A stretch of 64,000 nt of DNA from Bdellovibrionales bacterium (GCA_005808505.1 SYLX01000040.1:1-64000), one strand, 5' to 3'. Counted from the first letter of the stretch, positions 36,140 through 45,171 are shown. Program-made: numbers and translations. The notes: a model not told the origin generated them from the letters alone.

Positions 36140-38050
36140 TCAAGATCCAGTCGCGCTGGATTGAGATTGGGTCGGAAGTTCCACCGTAAATGTCGATCCG
36201 GCACCGAGGCGGCTATCAACCGAAATGGTGCCAGAATGCAACTCCACGAAGTACTTAGCAAGATAAAGGCCAAGGCCGGAACCTTTGGTCGACGAGCTTT
36301 TTGCGGACTTTGAGCGGTAGAACTTCATGAAAATATTGGGTAATTCGTCTTCGGGGATGCCTTGGCCCTGGTCGGCGACTTGAATGACGACGCGGCCCTC
36401 ACTCTCCTCCGTTGTAACCAATATGCGAGAATTTTCAGGGCTGTACTTAATCGCGTTCTCGATGAGGTTTGAGAAAACCTGCCTCATTAGATCGGGATCG
36501 AGCTTCACGCTAAAGAGCGGTTCGAACTCCGCAACGATCTCGATGTTCTTAGGTTTTGCGAGATACTCGAGCTTCTCGATGACTTCCGTGAGGAGCTGAT
36601 TGGGGTCCTTACTCTTAAGATGAAGCTCCATCTCTTTCGATTCGATCCGACCGAGATTGAGGATGGAGCTTACGAAGTCGAGAAGCTCTTGCGAAGACTT
36701 CGAGAGCGTATCGATCGCTTCTTTTTGTCGCGACGAAAGGGGATTCGGATCGTTCTTCACGACATCTGTCATGCCTTGGATTCGCGCGATCGGCGTTTTC
36801 AAATCGTGCGACATCATGCTCAAGAAGTTGGTTTTAAGTTCCTCGACTTGCGTGAGCAGGCGGTTTTTTTGGTAATACTCCCAGCTGCGACGGTTTTCGA
36901 TGATCAAGCGGTAAGGGATAAAGAAGTAGTAGCTGATAAAGATCGCGAGGAATGGCTGCGCCATCCCGATCCACACTCCGCCAAGCCAAAAGAGTAAAAA
37001 TCCAAAAAGAAAGAAGCCAACGATCGTTCCGCCGAGAATCAACAAACCACGCGTGGGTTTCAGTGTCAGCACGACGTAAACGGTCAGGATTGAAATCAAG
37101 CAGGTGAAGAAGACGTTGAGCCAGTGCGGTGAGCGCAGCGGTGCTGAGTTCAAAATCAGCGTGTCGAGCATGTTGGCGTGCAGCTCAAGCGTGGTCATCG
37201 CAACGACGTCGCGTGAGAACGGAGTACGCACGTAGTCTTTAGCGGTCGTTTGAATATCGCGCCCGATGAGCACGACTTTTCCGCGGAAGTGTTCGAAGTT
37301 CACTTCTTGGCGCGCGACTTTGTAGAAGCTGTTTTCTTCGTACGTGCCGGCCGGGCGGAAATCGATATAAACCTGATTTGATTGAAGATACTCAAAAAGC
37401 CCACGGATGTTTTTCTCTTCCGTGATGCCAGGGTTGAACTCGCGCGCCACAACGGGATGCAGGTTCTGGTTGCCTTGATACGAGATCAACATCCGGCGAG
37501 TGACGTCATCGCCAGCAAAGATGTATCGATCCGATGTTCGCGGCGCGCTCATGGCGGTGAGCTTCTCGAAGGGAGGAAGAAGTTTGTAAGCGTCTTCTTC
37601 ACCTTTGAGCGCTACTTCCTGGACAGCTACGAAAAATTGCGGAAGGTTTGCGAGCGACTTCGCAAGCTCTTGAAGATCATCGAACGAACCCACGATTTCG
37701 CTAGGATTGATCAGGTAAATGACGGAGCGAGCGCCGCTCGCTTTCAAACCTTCGATAAGCTTAATGTGATCGCGAGCGTTGGGAACGCGGCCCAGCTTTT
37801 CGACCGTGGCGGGATCCACCGCGATGAGCTCAACGTGTCCGGAGATAGGTGAAACTGGTTTCAGGCGAACGCGAGCGTCGAAGAACAAGGCTTCGATGTA
37901 ATCGAAGCTGAACTGGCTCACTAAAAGCGCAATCGCGAGCGCGAAGCCGATGCGCAATAGCGCAAAGTAGGTTTGCTTCGTGCCCGCGATGGGTTTTTTG
38001 AAGAGATATGTTGGTTCGGATCCGGAGACGGATTTCTCGTTCTTCGCCAT
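36140..38050 (-). CDS. CHASE2-domain sensor histidine kinase
   Basis: FFDARVRLKPVSPISGHVELIAVDPATVEKLGR (CHASE2), MMSHDLKTPIARIQG, GSGLGLYLAKY; upstream of the NtrC-type regulator. Confidence 0.93.
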   Translation of the reverse strand: MAKNEKSVSGSEPTYLFKKPIAGTKQTYFALLRIGFALAIALLVSQFSFDYIEALFFDARVRLKPVSPISGHVELIAVDPATVEKLGRVPNARDHIKLIEGLKASGARSVIYLINPSEIVGSFDDLQELAKSLANLPQFFVAVQEVALKGEEDAYKLLPPFEKLTAMSAPRTSDRYIFAGDDVTRRMLISYQGNQNLHPVVAREFNPGITEEKNIRGLFEYLQSNQVYIDFRPAGTYEENSFYKVARQEVNFEHFRGKVVLIGRDIQTTAKDYVRTPFSRDVVAMTTLELHANMLDTLILNSAPLRSPHWLNVFFTCLISILTVYVVLTLKPTRGLLILGGTIVGFFLFGFLLFWLGGVWIGMAQPFLAIFISYYFFIPYRLIIENRRSWEYYQKNRLLTQVEELKTNFLSMMSHDLKTPIARIQGMTDVVKNDPNPLSSRQKEAIDTLSKSSQELLDFVSSILNLGRIESKEMELHLKSKDPNQLLTEVIEKLEYLAKPKNIEIVAEFEPLFSVKLDPDLMRQVFSNLIENAIKYSPENSRILVTTEESEGRVVIQVADQGQGIPEDELPNIFMKFYRSKSAKSSSTKGSGLGLYLAKYFVELHSGTISVDSRLGAGSTFTVELPTQSQSSATGS

Positions 38051-38159
38051 GCAGTCCTGTTTTCGGGCCTCGCTATTTTGCTTCTTAAGCGAGCGAGGCC
38101 GTTAACGATGATTTAGGATGGCGTCCGTCTCCGTGGACTTGGTTCTAAGAAGCCAAGCC

Positions 38160-38282
38160 TTACCAGCGATCAGTACCTGTAGGAACGCACGAGGGAGGAT
38201 TCTGCGGCCCTTGGCTACGTGTTGCCGGTTTCGAAGAGTCAGCTTTCTCGGAAGCGGACTTCACTTTTTTAATGTGTTTCAC
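38160..38282 (-). CDS. Unannotated 40-aa peptide, candidate substrate of the adjacent radical SAM enzyme
   Basis: GTG start 6 nt after AAGGAG, 10 bp downstream of the radical SAM stop; MKHIKKVKSASEKADSSKPATRSQGPQNPPSCVPTGTDRW. Confidence 0.6.
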   Translation of the reverse strand: MKHIKKVKSASEKADSSKPATRSQGPQNPPSCVPTGTDRW

Positions 38283-38292
38283 GTCGTTCTCC

Positions 38293-39585
38293 TTAGCTTT
38301 CATATCGCGCTTCAGCATAGTGTTCAATCGCCTTTGCAATGATGTTTCGTGTCCTGTTGCAGAACTCAGCGTCTTTCTTGTGTTTGGATCCAGTCTTTAC
38401 TTCGTTGACGAACATGCAGCCGCCCCCGCAGAGGTGCCGTGCCCAGCAGCTTTGACAGCCGTGCATTTCGTTAAGGCGTCCAGCATAACGGCCGAGTTTC
38501 TCGTGATCGACTTGGGTGCCGCGACCGACTTCGTCTTCGGCTTTGCCGACAAACCATTGGCAAGCCGACATGCGACCTTTGCCGTCGATCGTGAGATGCG
38601 TTTTTCCGGCGCCGCAGTGGTTGTTCAGCCGAACTTTTTCATCGAGCGCGCCGAACCAACCATCGAAGAGATTGATGCGACGAAGCTCAGCTTCGCCGCC
38701 ATTGCGGAAGGCTTCATCCGCCGTTTCGCTGAGCTCTTCGACGTATCGCTGGCTTGCTTCTTCGTCGTTCGCTTCGGCCGCGAAGTCGAACTTCACGAAG
38801 TCGAAACCGACGGAACGAAGATAGCGATAAGTCGCTAGCACCGCCGTGTTGTGGCTGCCGAAGATCGAAGCCGCTTGCAGTGAGCCCAGACGATCTTTCA
38901 CATTGAGCAGATTTTGGAGCCCGCGCATGGTGAGAAGAGTTGAACCGCGGCCACCACGGGTCGGGCGCGTGCGGTCGTTGATCTCCGGTGGACCATCGAT
39001 GCTCACGGTGACGTGGCAACGTAAGTTTGCGAGCATCTCGGCAATCTCTGGAGTTACGAGCGTTCCGTTGGTGATGACTTTGAAGCGAAGATCAATTTCA
39101 CGACCCGCGACTTGTAATTTCGCGTAGCGCGCGAGCAAGCGGATAGCCTCGGGATTTACCAAGGGTTCGCCACCAAAGAACGTGATCGAGAAGTGACCAC
39201 CGCGAGGCACGTCGTGCAGGAACATCCGGATCTGTTCGTAGAGCGTCTCGAGCTCAACGTGCTTCATCGGATCGCCAAACGATCCGTCGCCACCGGCTGC
39301 GCAGTATGTGCATTTGAGATTGCAGACTTGCGCCACATTCACGAGGAGGTGACGAACGTGGGCGGCGACGTCGCGATCTTGTACCGCGGGATCTTGCGTG
39401 CGGTTCCATTCTTCGATTTCCGCACGTGCTTCAAGCGCATCGGGTGATGAAGGTGCGGAGTCAACCAGCGCATTCCAAGCCGCTTCATCGAGATGAGCGA
39501 CGTCGAGGTTACGCGCGTGAAAGCCTAAGACCTTCCCGCCCTCGGTACGAATCGCCAAAATGTCGTTAAAGCGTGCTGATTTCAT
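38293..39585 (-). CDS. Radical SAM/SPASM protein, likely peptide-modifying
   Basis: VCNLKCTYCAAGGDGSFG; FFGGEPLVNPE; SPASM-type cysteines CGAGKTH...SACQWF...CQSCWARHLCGGGC...FC. ATG at 39585 (track start 39615). Confidence 0.9.
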   Translation of the reverse strand: MKSARFNDILAIRTEGGKVLGFHARNLDVAHLDEAAWNALVDSAPSSPDALEARAEIEEWNRTQDPAVQDRDVAAHVRHLLVNVAQVCNLKCTYCAAGGDGSFGDPMKHVELETLYEQIRMFLHDVPRGGHFSITFFGGEPLVNPEAIRLLARYAKLQVAGREIDLRFKVITNGTLVTPEIAEMLANLRCHVTVSIDGPPEINDRTRPTRGGRGSTLLTMRGLQNLLNVKDRLGSLQAASIFGSHNTAVLATYRYLRSVGFDFVKFDFAAEANDEEASQRYVEELSETADEAFRNGGEAELRRINLFDGWFGALDEKVRLNNHCGAGKTHLTIDGKGRMSACQWFVGKAEDEVGRGTQVDHEKLGRYAGRLNEMHGCQSCWARHLCGGGCMFVNEVKTGSKHKKDAEFCNRTRNIIAKAIEHYAEARYES

Positions 39586-39826
39586 TTCCTGATTTCTATC
39601 GCAGGGACTCGCCACAACAACCGACCAAAACCATATGTCGGAAGCTCCGCGCGGTGCAAAAGCGCACTCGTCCCAATCCTACAGAATCTGTCAGAGCAAA
39701 AATCCAGCCATCGCTCAGAGGAGTCCTGATCGCGATTTCAGGGCCAGTCTGGCCCTTAAACCGCGGAATTTCTGGGAAAATTTAGAACTCGCAGTGTAGC
39801 TTTTGCCCTGCTCAAAGATGCTGGGG

Positions 39827-39949
39827 TCACTTACTCCGTTTTTTACGGCAGGAGCCTTTGGAGCCTGGCTTTTTACCCGGAACCCGCTCGTAGCCGGACC
39901 AGCATTTCGTACTCTTGCGGGCTGATTTTTTCTTCGTGGTTTGTGGCAT
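39827..39949 (-). CDS. Unannotated 40-aa basic peptide with CWSGY...KGSC motif
   Basis: ATG after AAAGGAGG; MPQTTKKKSARKSTKCWSGYERVPGKKPGSKGSCRKKRSK. Confidence 0.6.
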   Translation of the reverse strand: MPQTTKKKSARKSTKCWSGYERVPGKKPGSKGSCRKKRSK

Positions 39950-40113
39950 GAAAGCCTCCTTTGCTACCCGGAGATTAGCAGCTGCAACGTGTCTGTGCCG
40001 ACTCGGCAGGAGGTTGACTTGAAAAAGTCAAAAGGGAGCGCTGTGGTTTTTCTCTCTGCCCACAGCACTCTCACAGAAATGTGATTCGGAATTTAGTGAA
40101 CGACGAAGTCTGG

Positions 40114-42582
40114 TTAGTCGAATGGGTTTGAAGATTCAGCAGGTGTTGCCGCAGGGATCGGCGATTCGCCTTTTCGGAAAATCAATTCAATGGGCTCGAG
40201 TGTTTCTTCGCCTTTTTTAAGTGGAACACCGAAGGCCATTTGGTTTTCTGCCGAGAGAACGACTCGCTCTGTGTTTTCAGGCCACGGAAAATCGTGAGCC
40301 GGAAAACCGCTGCCGTAGCTTTTCATGTAGCTGGTCCAGATCGGAACAGCACCGGAGCCTCCGGTCAATTCGTGTGGCGTATTGTCGTCGTACCCCACCC
40401 AAACGATGGCTGTGTGATAAGGCGTAAACCCGGCGAACCAAGCATCTTTTTTGTCGTTGGTGGTTCCGGTTTTTCCTGCGGATGGATGGGTGAAGCCCGA
40501 GAGGCGAGCGGAGCGCGCCGTGCCTGTTACCATGGTTTGTTTCATGACGCCGACGAGCTCAGCCGTCGCATCTGCAGGCGCGACCACTTCGGGCTTGGCA
40601 TCAAAACGAAAGCGTTCTGTTCCATCGAGCGCATCGATGCGGCGAATGAGCGTGAGCGGGAACTTCGTCCCGAGAGTTGCCAGCGAACCGTAAGACTGCA
40701 GAACTTCCATCGGCGACAACTCGAAAGCACCAAGTGTGATTGAAGGAAGTGAAGACATCTTCGACGTCACCCCGAGGCGGTGGGCGGTGTCGACGATGTT
40801 GCTGATGCCAACGGACATGCCTAAGTTCACGGTCGAAGCGTTCAGAGATTCTTTCAACGACCAAAAAAGCGGAACCTCGCCTTTGTACGTACCGTCGTAA
40901 TTTCGGGGCGTCCACGTTTGTCCCTCGAACTTGTGCGTGGTGGCTTCGTCTTTCAACATCGTCAGTGGCGTGTACGGAGTGCCTTCGGTCGTGAGGTTTT
41001 CGAACGCCGTCAAGTAGACGAAGGGTTTCATCACGGAACCCACTTGCCGTCGGCTATCGACCGCCCGGTTATATTGCGAAACGAGGTATCCGCGACCGCC
41101 GACTAGCGCTTCAACATAACCTGTTCGAGGATCCGATGAGATGAAAACCGCTTCGAGATTCTTACCTTTTTCTTTGAGCTTCTTTAGGTGCGGGACGGTT
41201 GTCTCAAGACGTGTGAGACCAGCTCGAACGGATTGGTGGGCCGTTTCTTGGGCTCGCAAGTTGAGCGTCGTATAAACGCGCAATCCTTCGGTCTCATCGA
41301 TACCTTTAGCTTCGATTTCGCGTCGCACGGCTTGAACAAAGTAAGGAGCTGGCTCGGTCAACAGACGCTGCGGTTTGCTCGGGAGCGACGTTGCCTTCGC
41401 GACGCGCGCTTGGTCTTCGTCGATGAAGTTGAGTTCGCGCATGCGATCGATCACGCGCGCGCGACGTTTAATGGCGCGGTCAGGATGTTGAAAAGGGTTG
41501 TAAAGTCCGGGACTGTTGAGGACGGCCGCGAGAGTCGCGCATTGATCGAGACTCAAATCCTCGAGAGGTTTTGCGAAATAATGTTCGGAAGCCGCCGCGA
41601 AACCGCGGACTTCAAACGGACCGTTTTGTCCCATATAAATGAGATTGATATACGTTTCGAGAATATCGTCTTTGGTAGCGTGACGTTCGACTAAAGTCGC
41701 CATGGCGATTTCGGTAGCCTTTCGAGAGAACGTCTTTTCATCGGTCAGGAAGTAGTTTTTCACGAGCTGCTGAGTGATCGTGCTTCCGCCTTGGGCGCGT
41801 CGACCTGCGCGCAAGTTCGTGAGGACGGCGCGCGCCAACCCGGTGATGCTGATTCCCGGATGCTCGAGAAAATCGGAATCTTCAATGGCCAGAAGAGCGT
41901 TCAAGCAAGCGCTCGGAACGGTTCCAAGCGAAACTACTTTGCGCAAGACGGGTTTGTTTCCGTAGTACTGCGCAAAGAGATCAGCTTCGATTTGCAAACT
42001 AGGGACTTCGGTAGGTTGAGCTCCGGAATAGGCTTTGAGCACGGCTCCGTTGGTCGCGATCGCAACGATCTGCACGGACTCATCGTCAACCGTTGGAGCA
42101 ACGGTGGGAGTTGCGTTGCGAAACGCGAAACACCGAGCGAGTGTTTGCTCTGGTGGTGGAGGCGGAGCCGCTACCGCGATCGCGACACCTTCTTCTTGGT
42201 TCGTGGGTGGTGGAGTAGGGGCTGCGGTCACTTGCAAGAGAGATTGGCACTCAGCGGCTGACCAAACTGAGTAATCGCCCGGTTGAATCGGCTGGCCAAA
42301 GTCGCGGTGACGGAAGTTCTTTCGCGCAAATAAGGATTCGAAATAGTTGGGTGGATAACTCGAACCAGGGCGGACAATTTCGGGCGCGGAATAAAACTCA
42401 ACGGGTGGCGCGAAGCGTTTTTCAGCAAAACGCGTTTTGATGTTGCGATCGAGACGGAAGAGCCAAACTGCAAGGGCAATCGTACTGATGCCGATGATCA
42501 CAGCGAGGATCAAAAAAGTTTTGCGAATCCAACCTTTTCGCGAAAGCTCCCAACTCGACATCCACTGACGCAGACGATTCAC
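40114..42582 (-). CDS. mrcB: Bifunctional penicillin-binding protein, PBP1B-like
   Basis: GGSTITQQLVKNYFLTDEKTFSRK, RQVGSVMKPFVYL (SxxK), GKTGTTNDKKDAWFAGFT. Confidence 0.92.
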   Translation of the reverse strand: MNRLRQWMSSWELSRKGWIRKTFLILAVIIGISTIALAVWLFRLDRNIKTRFAEKRFAPPVEFYSAPEIVRPGSSYPPNYFESLFARKNFRHRDFGQPIQPGDYSVWSAAECQSLLQVTAAPTPPPTNQEEGVAIAVAAPPPPPEQTLARCFAFRNATPTVAPTVDDESVQIVAIATNGAVLKAYSGAQPTEVPSLQIEADLFAQYYGNKPVLRKVVSLGTVPSACLNALLAIEDSDFLEHPGISITGLARAVLTNLRAGRRAQGGSTITQQLVKNYFLTDEKTFSRKATEIAMATLVERHATKDDILETYINLIYMGQNGPFEVRGFAAASEHYFAKPLEDLSLDQCATLAAVLNSPGLYNPFQHPDRAIKRRARVIDRMRELNFIDEDQARVAKATSLPSKPQRLLTEPAPYFVQAVRREIEAKGIDETEGLRVYTTLNLRAQETAHQSVRAGLTRLETTVPHLKKLKEKGKNLEAVFISSDPRTGYVEALVGGRGYLVSQYNRAVDSRRQVGSVMKPFVYLTAFENLTTEGTPYTPLTMLKDEATTHKFEGQTWTPRNYDGTYKGEVPLFWSLKESLNASTVNLGMSVGISNIVDTAHRLGVTSKMSSLPSITLGAFELSPMEVLQSYGSLATLGTKFPLTLIRRIDALDGTERFRFDAKPEVVAPADATAELVGVMKQTMVTGTARSARLSGFTHPSAGKTGTTNDKKDAWFAGFTPYHTAIVWVGYDDNTPHELTGGSGAVPIWTSYMKSYGSGFPAHDFPWPENTERVVLSAENQMAFGVPLKKGEETLEPIELIFRKGESPIPAATPAESSNPFD

Positions 42583-42669
42583 GAAAATCCCTTTTCATTG
42601 TTGTTTTGCCTGTTCTTGACATTAGAGCGAGGCCTCCGTTTAGTCAAAGGCCGTTGGAGGAACGAGATC

Positions 42670-43323
42670 ATGGCTAAGGCAGCAAAGAAGATGGCAAAGG
42701 CGACGGCAAAGAAAGCCGCAACCGCGAAAACTAACAAAGCAAAGCAGACAAGCACGACCGCAAAGTCGAAGAACACAAAAGTCGCCGCACCCAAGGCGAA
42801 AGCGAAAGCAAAGGGACTGGTCGTAAAAGCATCGAAGAGTGCTAAAGGCGCCGCGCCCAAGGCGACGTCGAAAACAGCGACGCCAAAGTCGTCCGGAAAA
42901 ACTCTCGTCGCGAAAGCAAAGAGCGTTGCGAAAGCGGTCGTCGAAAAAGCGAAGTCCGCAACAGCTCAAGTGGCTGCTCAAACGACTTCCACAAAGTCGA
43001 CAAAGAAAACTTCGGCGAAGTTCACGAGTCACTTCGCTCCGCTCGATAATCGGGTTCTCGTTCAACGCGCGGGAGTTGCGGATCGTACGCCAGGTGGACT
43101 CTACATTCCGGATTCTGTTTCGGCAGGTGAACGCCCGAACCAAGGCAAGGTCGTAGCGGTAGGACCTGGGCATCGCGACAAAAAGGGACGTTTGCGTCCT
43201 CTCGATGTGCAGATGGGCGATACGGTTATGTACTCGACTTACGCTGGAAACGAAGTTTCTATTGAAGGCGAAGATTACTTGCTCCTTCGCGAAGAAGAGA
43301 TTCTCGCGATCGTCAAAACTTGA
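42670..43323 (+). CDS. GroES/Cpn10-like domain with ~118-residue Lys/Ala-rich histone-H1-like N-terminal extension
   Basis: RBS GGAGG; MAKAAKKMAKATAKKAATAK... then FAPLDNRVLVQRAGVADRTPGGLYIPDSVSAGERPNQGKVVAVGPGHRDKKGRLRPLDVQMGDTVMYSTYAGNEVSIEGEDYLLLREEEILAIVKT. Confidence 0.88.
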   Translation: MAKAAKKMAKATAKKAATAKTNKAKQTSTTAKSKNTKVAAPKAKAKAKGLVVKASKSAKGAAPKATSKTATPKSSGKTLVAKAKSVAKAVVEKAKSATAQVAAQTTSTKSTKKTSAKFTSHFAPLDNRVLVQRAGVADRTPGGLYIPDSVSAGERPNQGKVVAVGPGHRDKKGRLRPLDVQMGDTVMYSTYAGNEVSIEGEDYLLLREEEILAIVKT

Positions 43324-43333
43324 TCTGCAGAAA

Positions 43334-43346
43334 GGTGCCAGGCACC
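43334..43346. repeat. REP-like short palindrome GGTGCCAGGCACC
   Basis: 6-bp arms around a central A, intergenic. Confidence 0.35.
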
Positions 43347-43468
43347 CAATGGCAGTCCCAGAGCGCTGATCCCCCGATCGGCGAAATGTATTGTAATGTA
43401 TGGCAATGTAATGTTTTCATTGACTCGGGAGTCGCCCATGCTACTCCTGGCCCTGAAGGGGGAAAACG

Positions 43469-44998
43469 ATGTCTCTTAGCGTACTTACACGTGTTTTGAC
43501 GCAGGTTTCGACATGCAATTTGATGGGTCTGGTTCTCGCTGCAACGGCCGTTTCCTCACTCCTTAGCAGTCCTGCGCAGGCCGCGGATGTTACCTGGGGC
43601 GGCAACTATCGCGTTGAAGGCGTAAAGATCGTCAATCCGGAACTGAGCAGCGTTCAAGCTGACAAATCTTACCTTCTCCATCATCTGACGCTGACTCCAA
43701 AAGTTGTTGCGGCCGACGGTCTGACGATTTACTCGCGCCTCGATATTTTGAACAACTTCGGTTTCGGCATCGCGCAAGATGGAACCGTCCAATCCGTTGC
43801 GGGCGACTTGCTCGGCAACGGGCCCGGCGGTCCGGTTTCGCCAACATCTCCCGTTTACGCGGATCAATCGAACGCTTGGTCACGCACACAGCGCGCTGGT
43901 CTCATCAATATCACGGCTCTCTACGCGAGCTGGGCGCAAGAGTTTGGTCAGCTCGTGGTTGGTCGCACACCGATTCACTTCGGTCTCGGGACCGCGTACA
44001 ACGCTGGCAAAGGTCAGTTCGATCACTACATCGATACGAAAGATTTGATCGGTTACAAATTCGTTCTCGGAAATCTCTTCGTTCTTCCGATGCTCGGTAA
44101 GATCAGCGAAGGCACTATCGGTGCGGAAGATGACGTCGACGACTACATGGTTCACGTGCAGTACGACAATCCGGAGACGGAGCTTTCGCTCGGTGGTTTC
44201 TACCAGCTTCGCGTCGTCACTGGTAACGATGCGCCCATCAATCCGAACTTGGGCGGAGCCGGCAGCACACGCCTTGGCAGCTACAAGAACACATTGATGA
44301 GTTTGTTCTTCTCGCAAAAACTTGGCCGTGACTTCCGCATGGGCGTTGAAGCCGACTTGCTCTCAGGTGACACCGGAGTCGTGAATCCTGCGGGTCAAGG
44401 TGTGAGCTTGAATTCATTTGGTATCGCGGGTGAGTTCTCGTGGGCGCCGGTTGACGGCGCATGGGGTGCGGGTTTGAAAGCCGGTATCGCGAGCGGTGAT
44501 GATCCGGGTTCTACAGACGTGTACGAAGGTTTTGCGTTTAGCCGTAATTACGACGTTGGCTTCTTGATGTTCAACCATCCGCTTGGGCAACGCGACTTCT
44601 TGCGCACAGGGCTTCATCGTCCTGCTCAATCGAACGCAACACCTGCCGCGGGTGAACGCGCGTCTGAGCAAATCGATACGGAAGCAATCAGCAACGCTTT
44701 ATACTTAGCTCCGAATGTTACTTACCGTCAGCGCGAGAATTTGTCCTATGGCGCTACGGTGGTTTATGGGATGCTCAACAAAGATCCGCTACGCGATGTC
44801 TCCAACAATGCTGCAGGGACTTCTTCGAACCTCGGCTTCGAGTTGGATTTGAACGTCACGTACAAGCCGTTTGAGCGCATGACATGGATCACGGAGGCGG
44901 GTGTCCTTCTTCCAGGCGATGCTTGGAAGGGCGGCTCCACGAACCTCGACAACAGTTTGACTTACGGAATAGTTACCAAGGCCGCCATTAACTTTTGA
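43469..44998 (+). CDS. Putative outer-membrane beta-barrel protein
   Basis: Signal peptide ending SPAQAA, amphipathic alternating pattern, C-terminal aromatic (AINF). Confidence 0.7.
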   Translation: MSLSVLTRVLTQVSTCNLMGLVLAATAVSSLLSSPAQAADVTWGGNYRVEGVKIVNPELSSVQADKSYLLHHLTLTPKVVAADGLTIYSRLDILNNFGFGIAQDGTVQSVAGDLLGNGPGGPVSPTSPVYADQSNAWSRTQRAGLINITALYASWAQEFGQLVVGRTPIHFGLGTAYNAGKGQFDHYIDTKDLIGYKFVLGNLFVLPMLGKISEGTIGAEDDVDDYMVHVQYDNPETELSLGGFYQLRVVTGNDAPINPNLGGAGSTRLGSYKNTLMSLFFSQKLGRDFRMGVEADLLSGDTGVVNPAGQGVSLNSFGIAGEFSWAPVDGAWGAGLKAGIASGDDPGSTDVYEGFAFSRNYDVGFLMFNHPLGQRDFLRTGLHRPAQSNATPAAGERASEQIDTEAISNALYLAPNVTYRQRENLSYGATVVYGMLNKDPLRDVSNNAAGTSSNLGFELDLNVTYKPFERMTWITEAGVLLPGDAWKGGSTNLDNSLTYGIVTKAAINF

Positions 44999-45077
44999 TC
45001 GCATCTCGTTAGACAGCCTGATTTGCACCTTGAAAGACAACAAGACTCGCACCACGACATGATGGCGGAGCAGGGCC

Positions 45078-45107
45078 CCAGGGGGAGAAATCCCCCTGGT
45101 TTTTTTT
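45078..45107 (+). terminator. Strong Rho-independent terminator with GAAA tetraloop
   Basis: CCAGGGGGA-GAAA-TCCCCCTGG-TTTTTTTT. Confidence 0.9.
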
Positions 45108-45114
45108 ATTGAGG

Positions 45115-45142
45115 AACTTGTCGCCTTAAAAGGCGACAAGTT
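45115..45142. promoter_or_regulatory. Perfect inverted repeat, 13-bp arms, 2-nt centre
   Basis: AACTTGTCGCCTT-AA-AAGGCGACAAGTT, between terminator and the 45172 gene. Confidence 0.55.
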
Positions 45143-45171
45143 TGAGAGAGATCTCGAAAGGGGAAGATGAA

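Noticed and set aside
42640-43173. 177-aa Cys/Arg-rich minus-strand ORF
   Set aside because: Antisense translation of the Lys/Ala-rich tail of the Cpn10 fusion.
43351-43364. GG-N10-GC string as a sigma-54 promoter for the 43469 gene
   Set aside because: Spacing fits but the TTGC element is absent (GAGC); too weak to claim.
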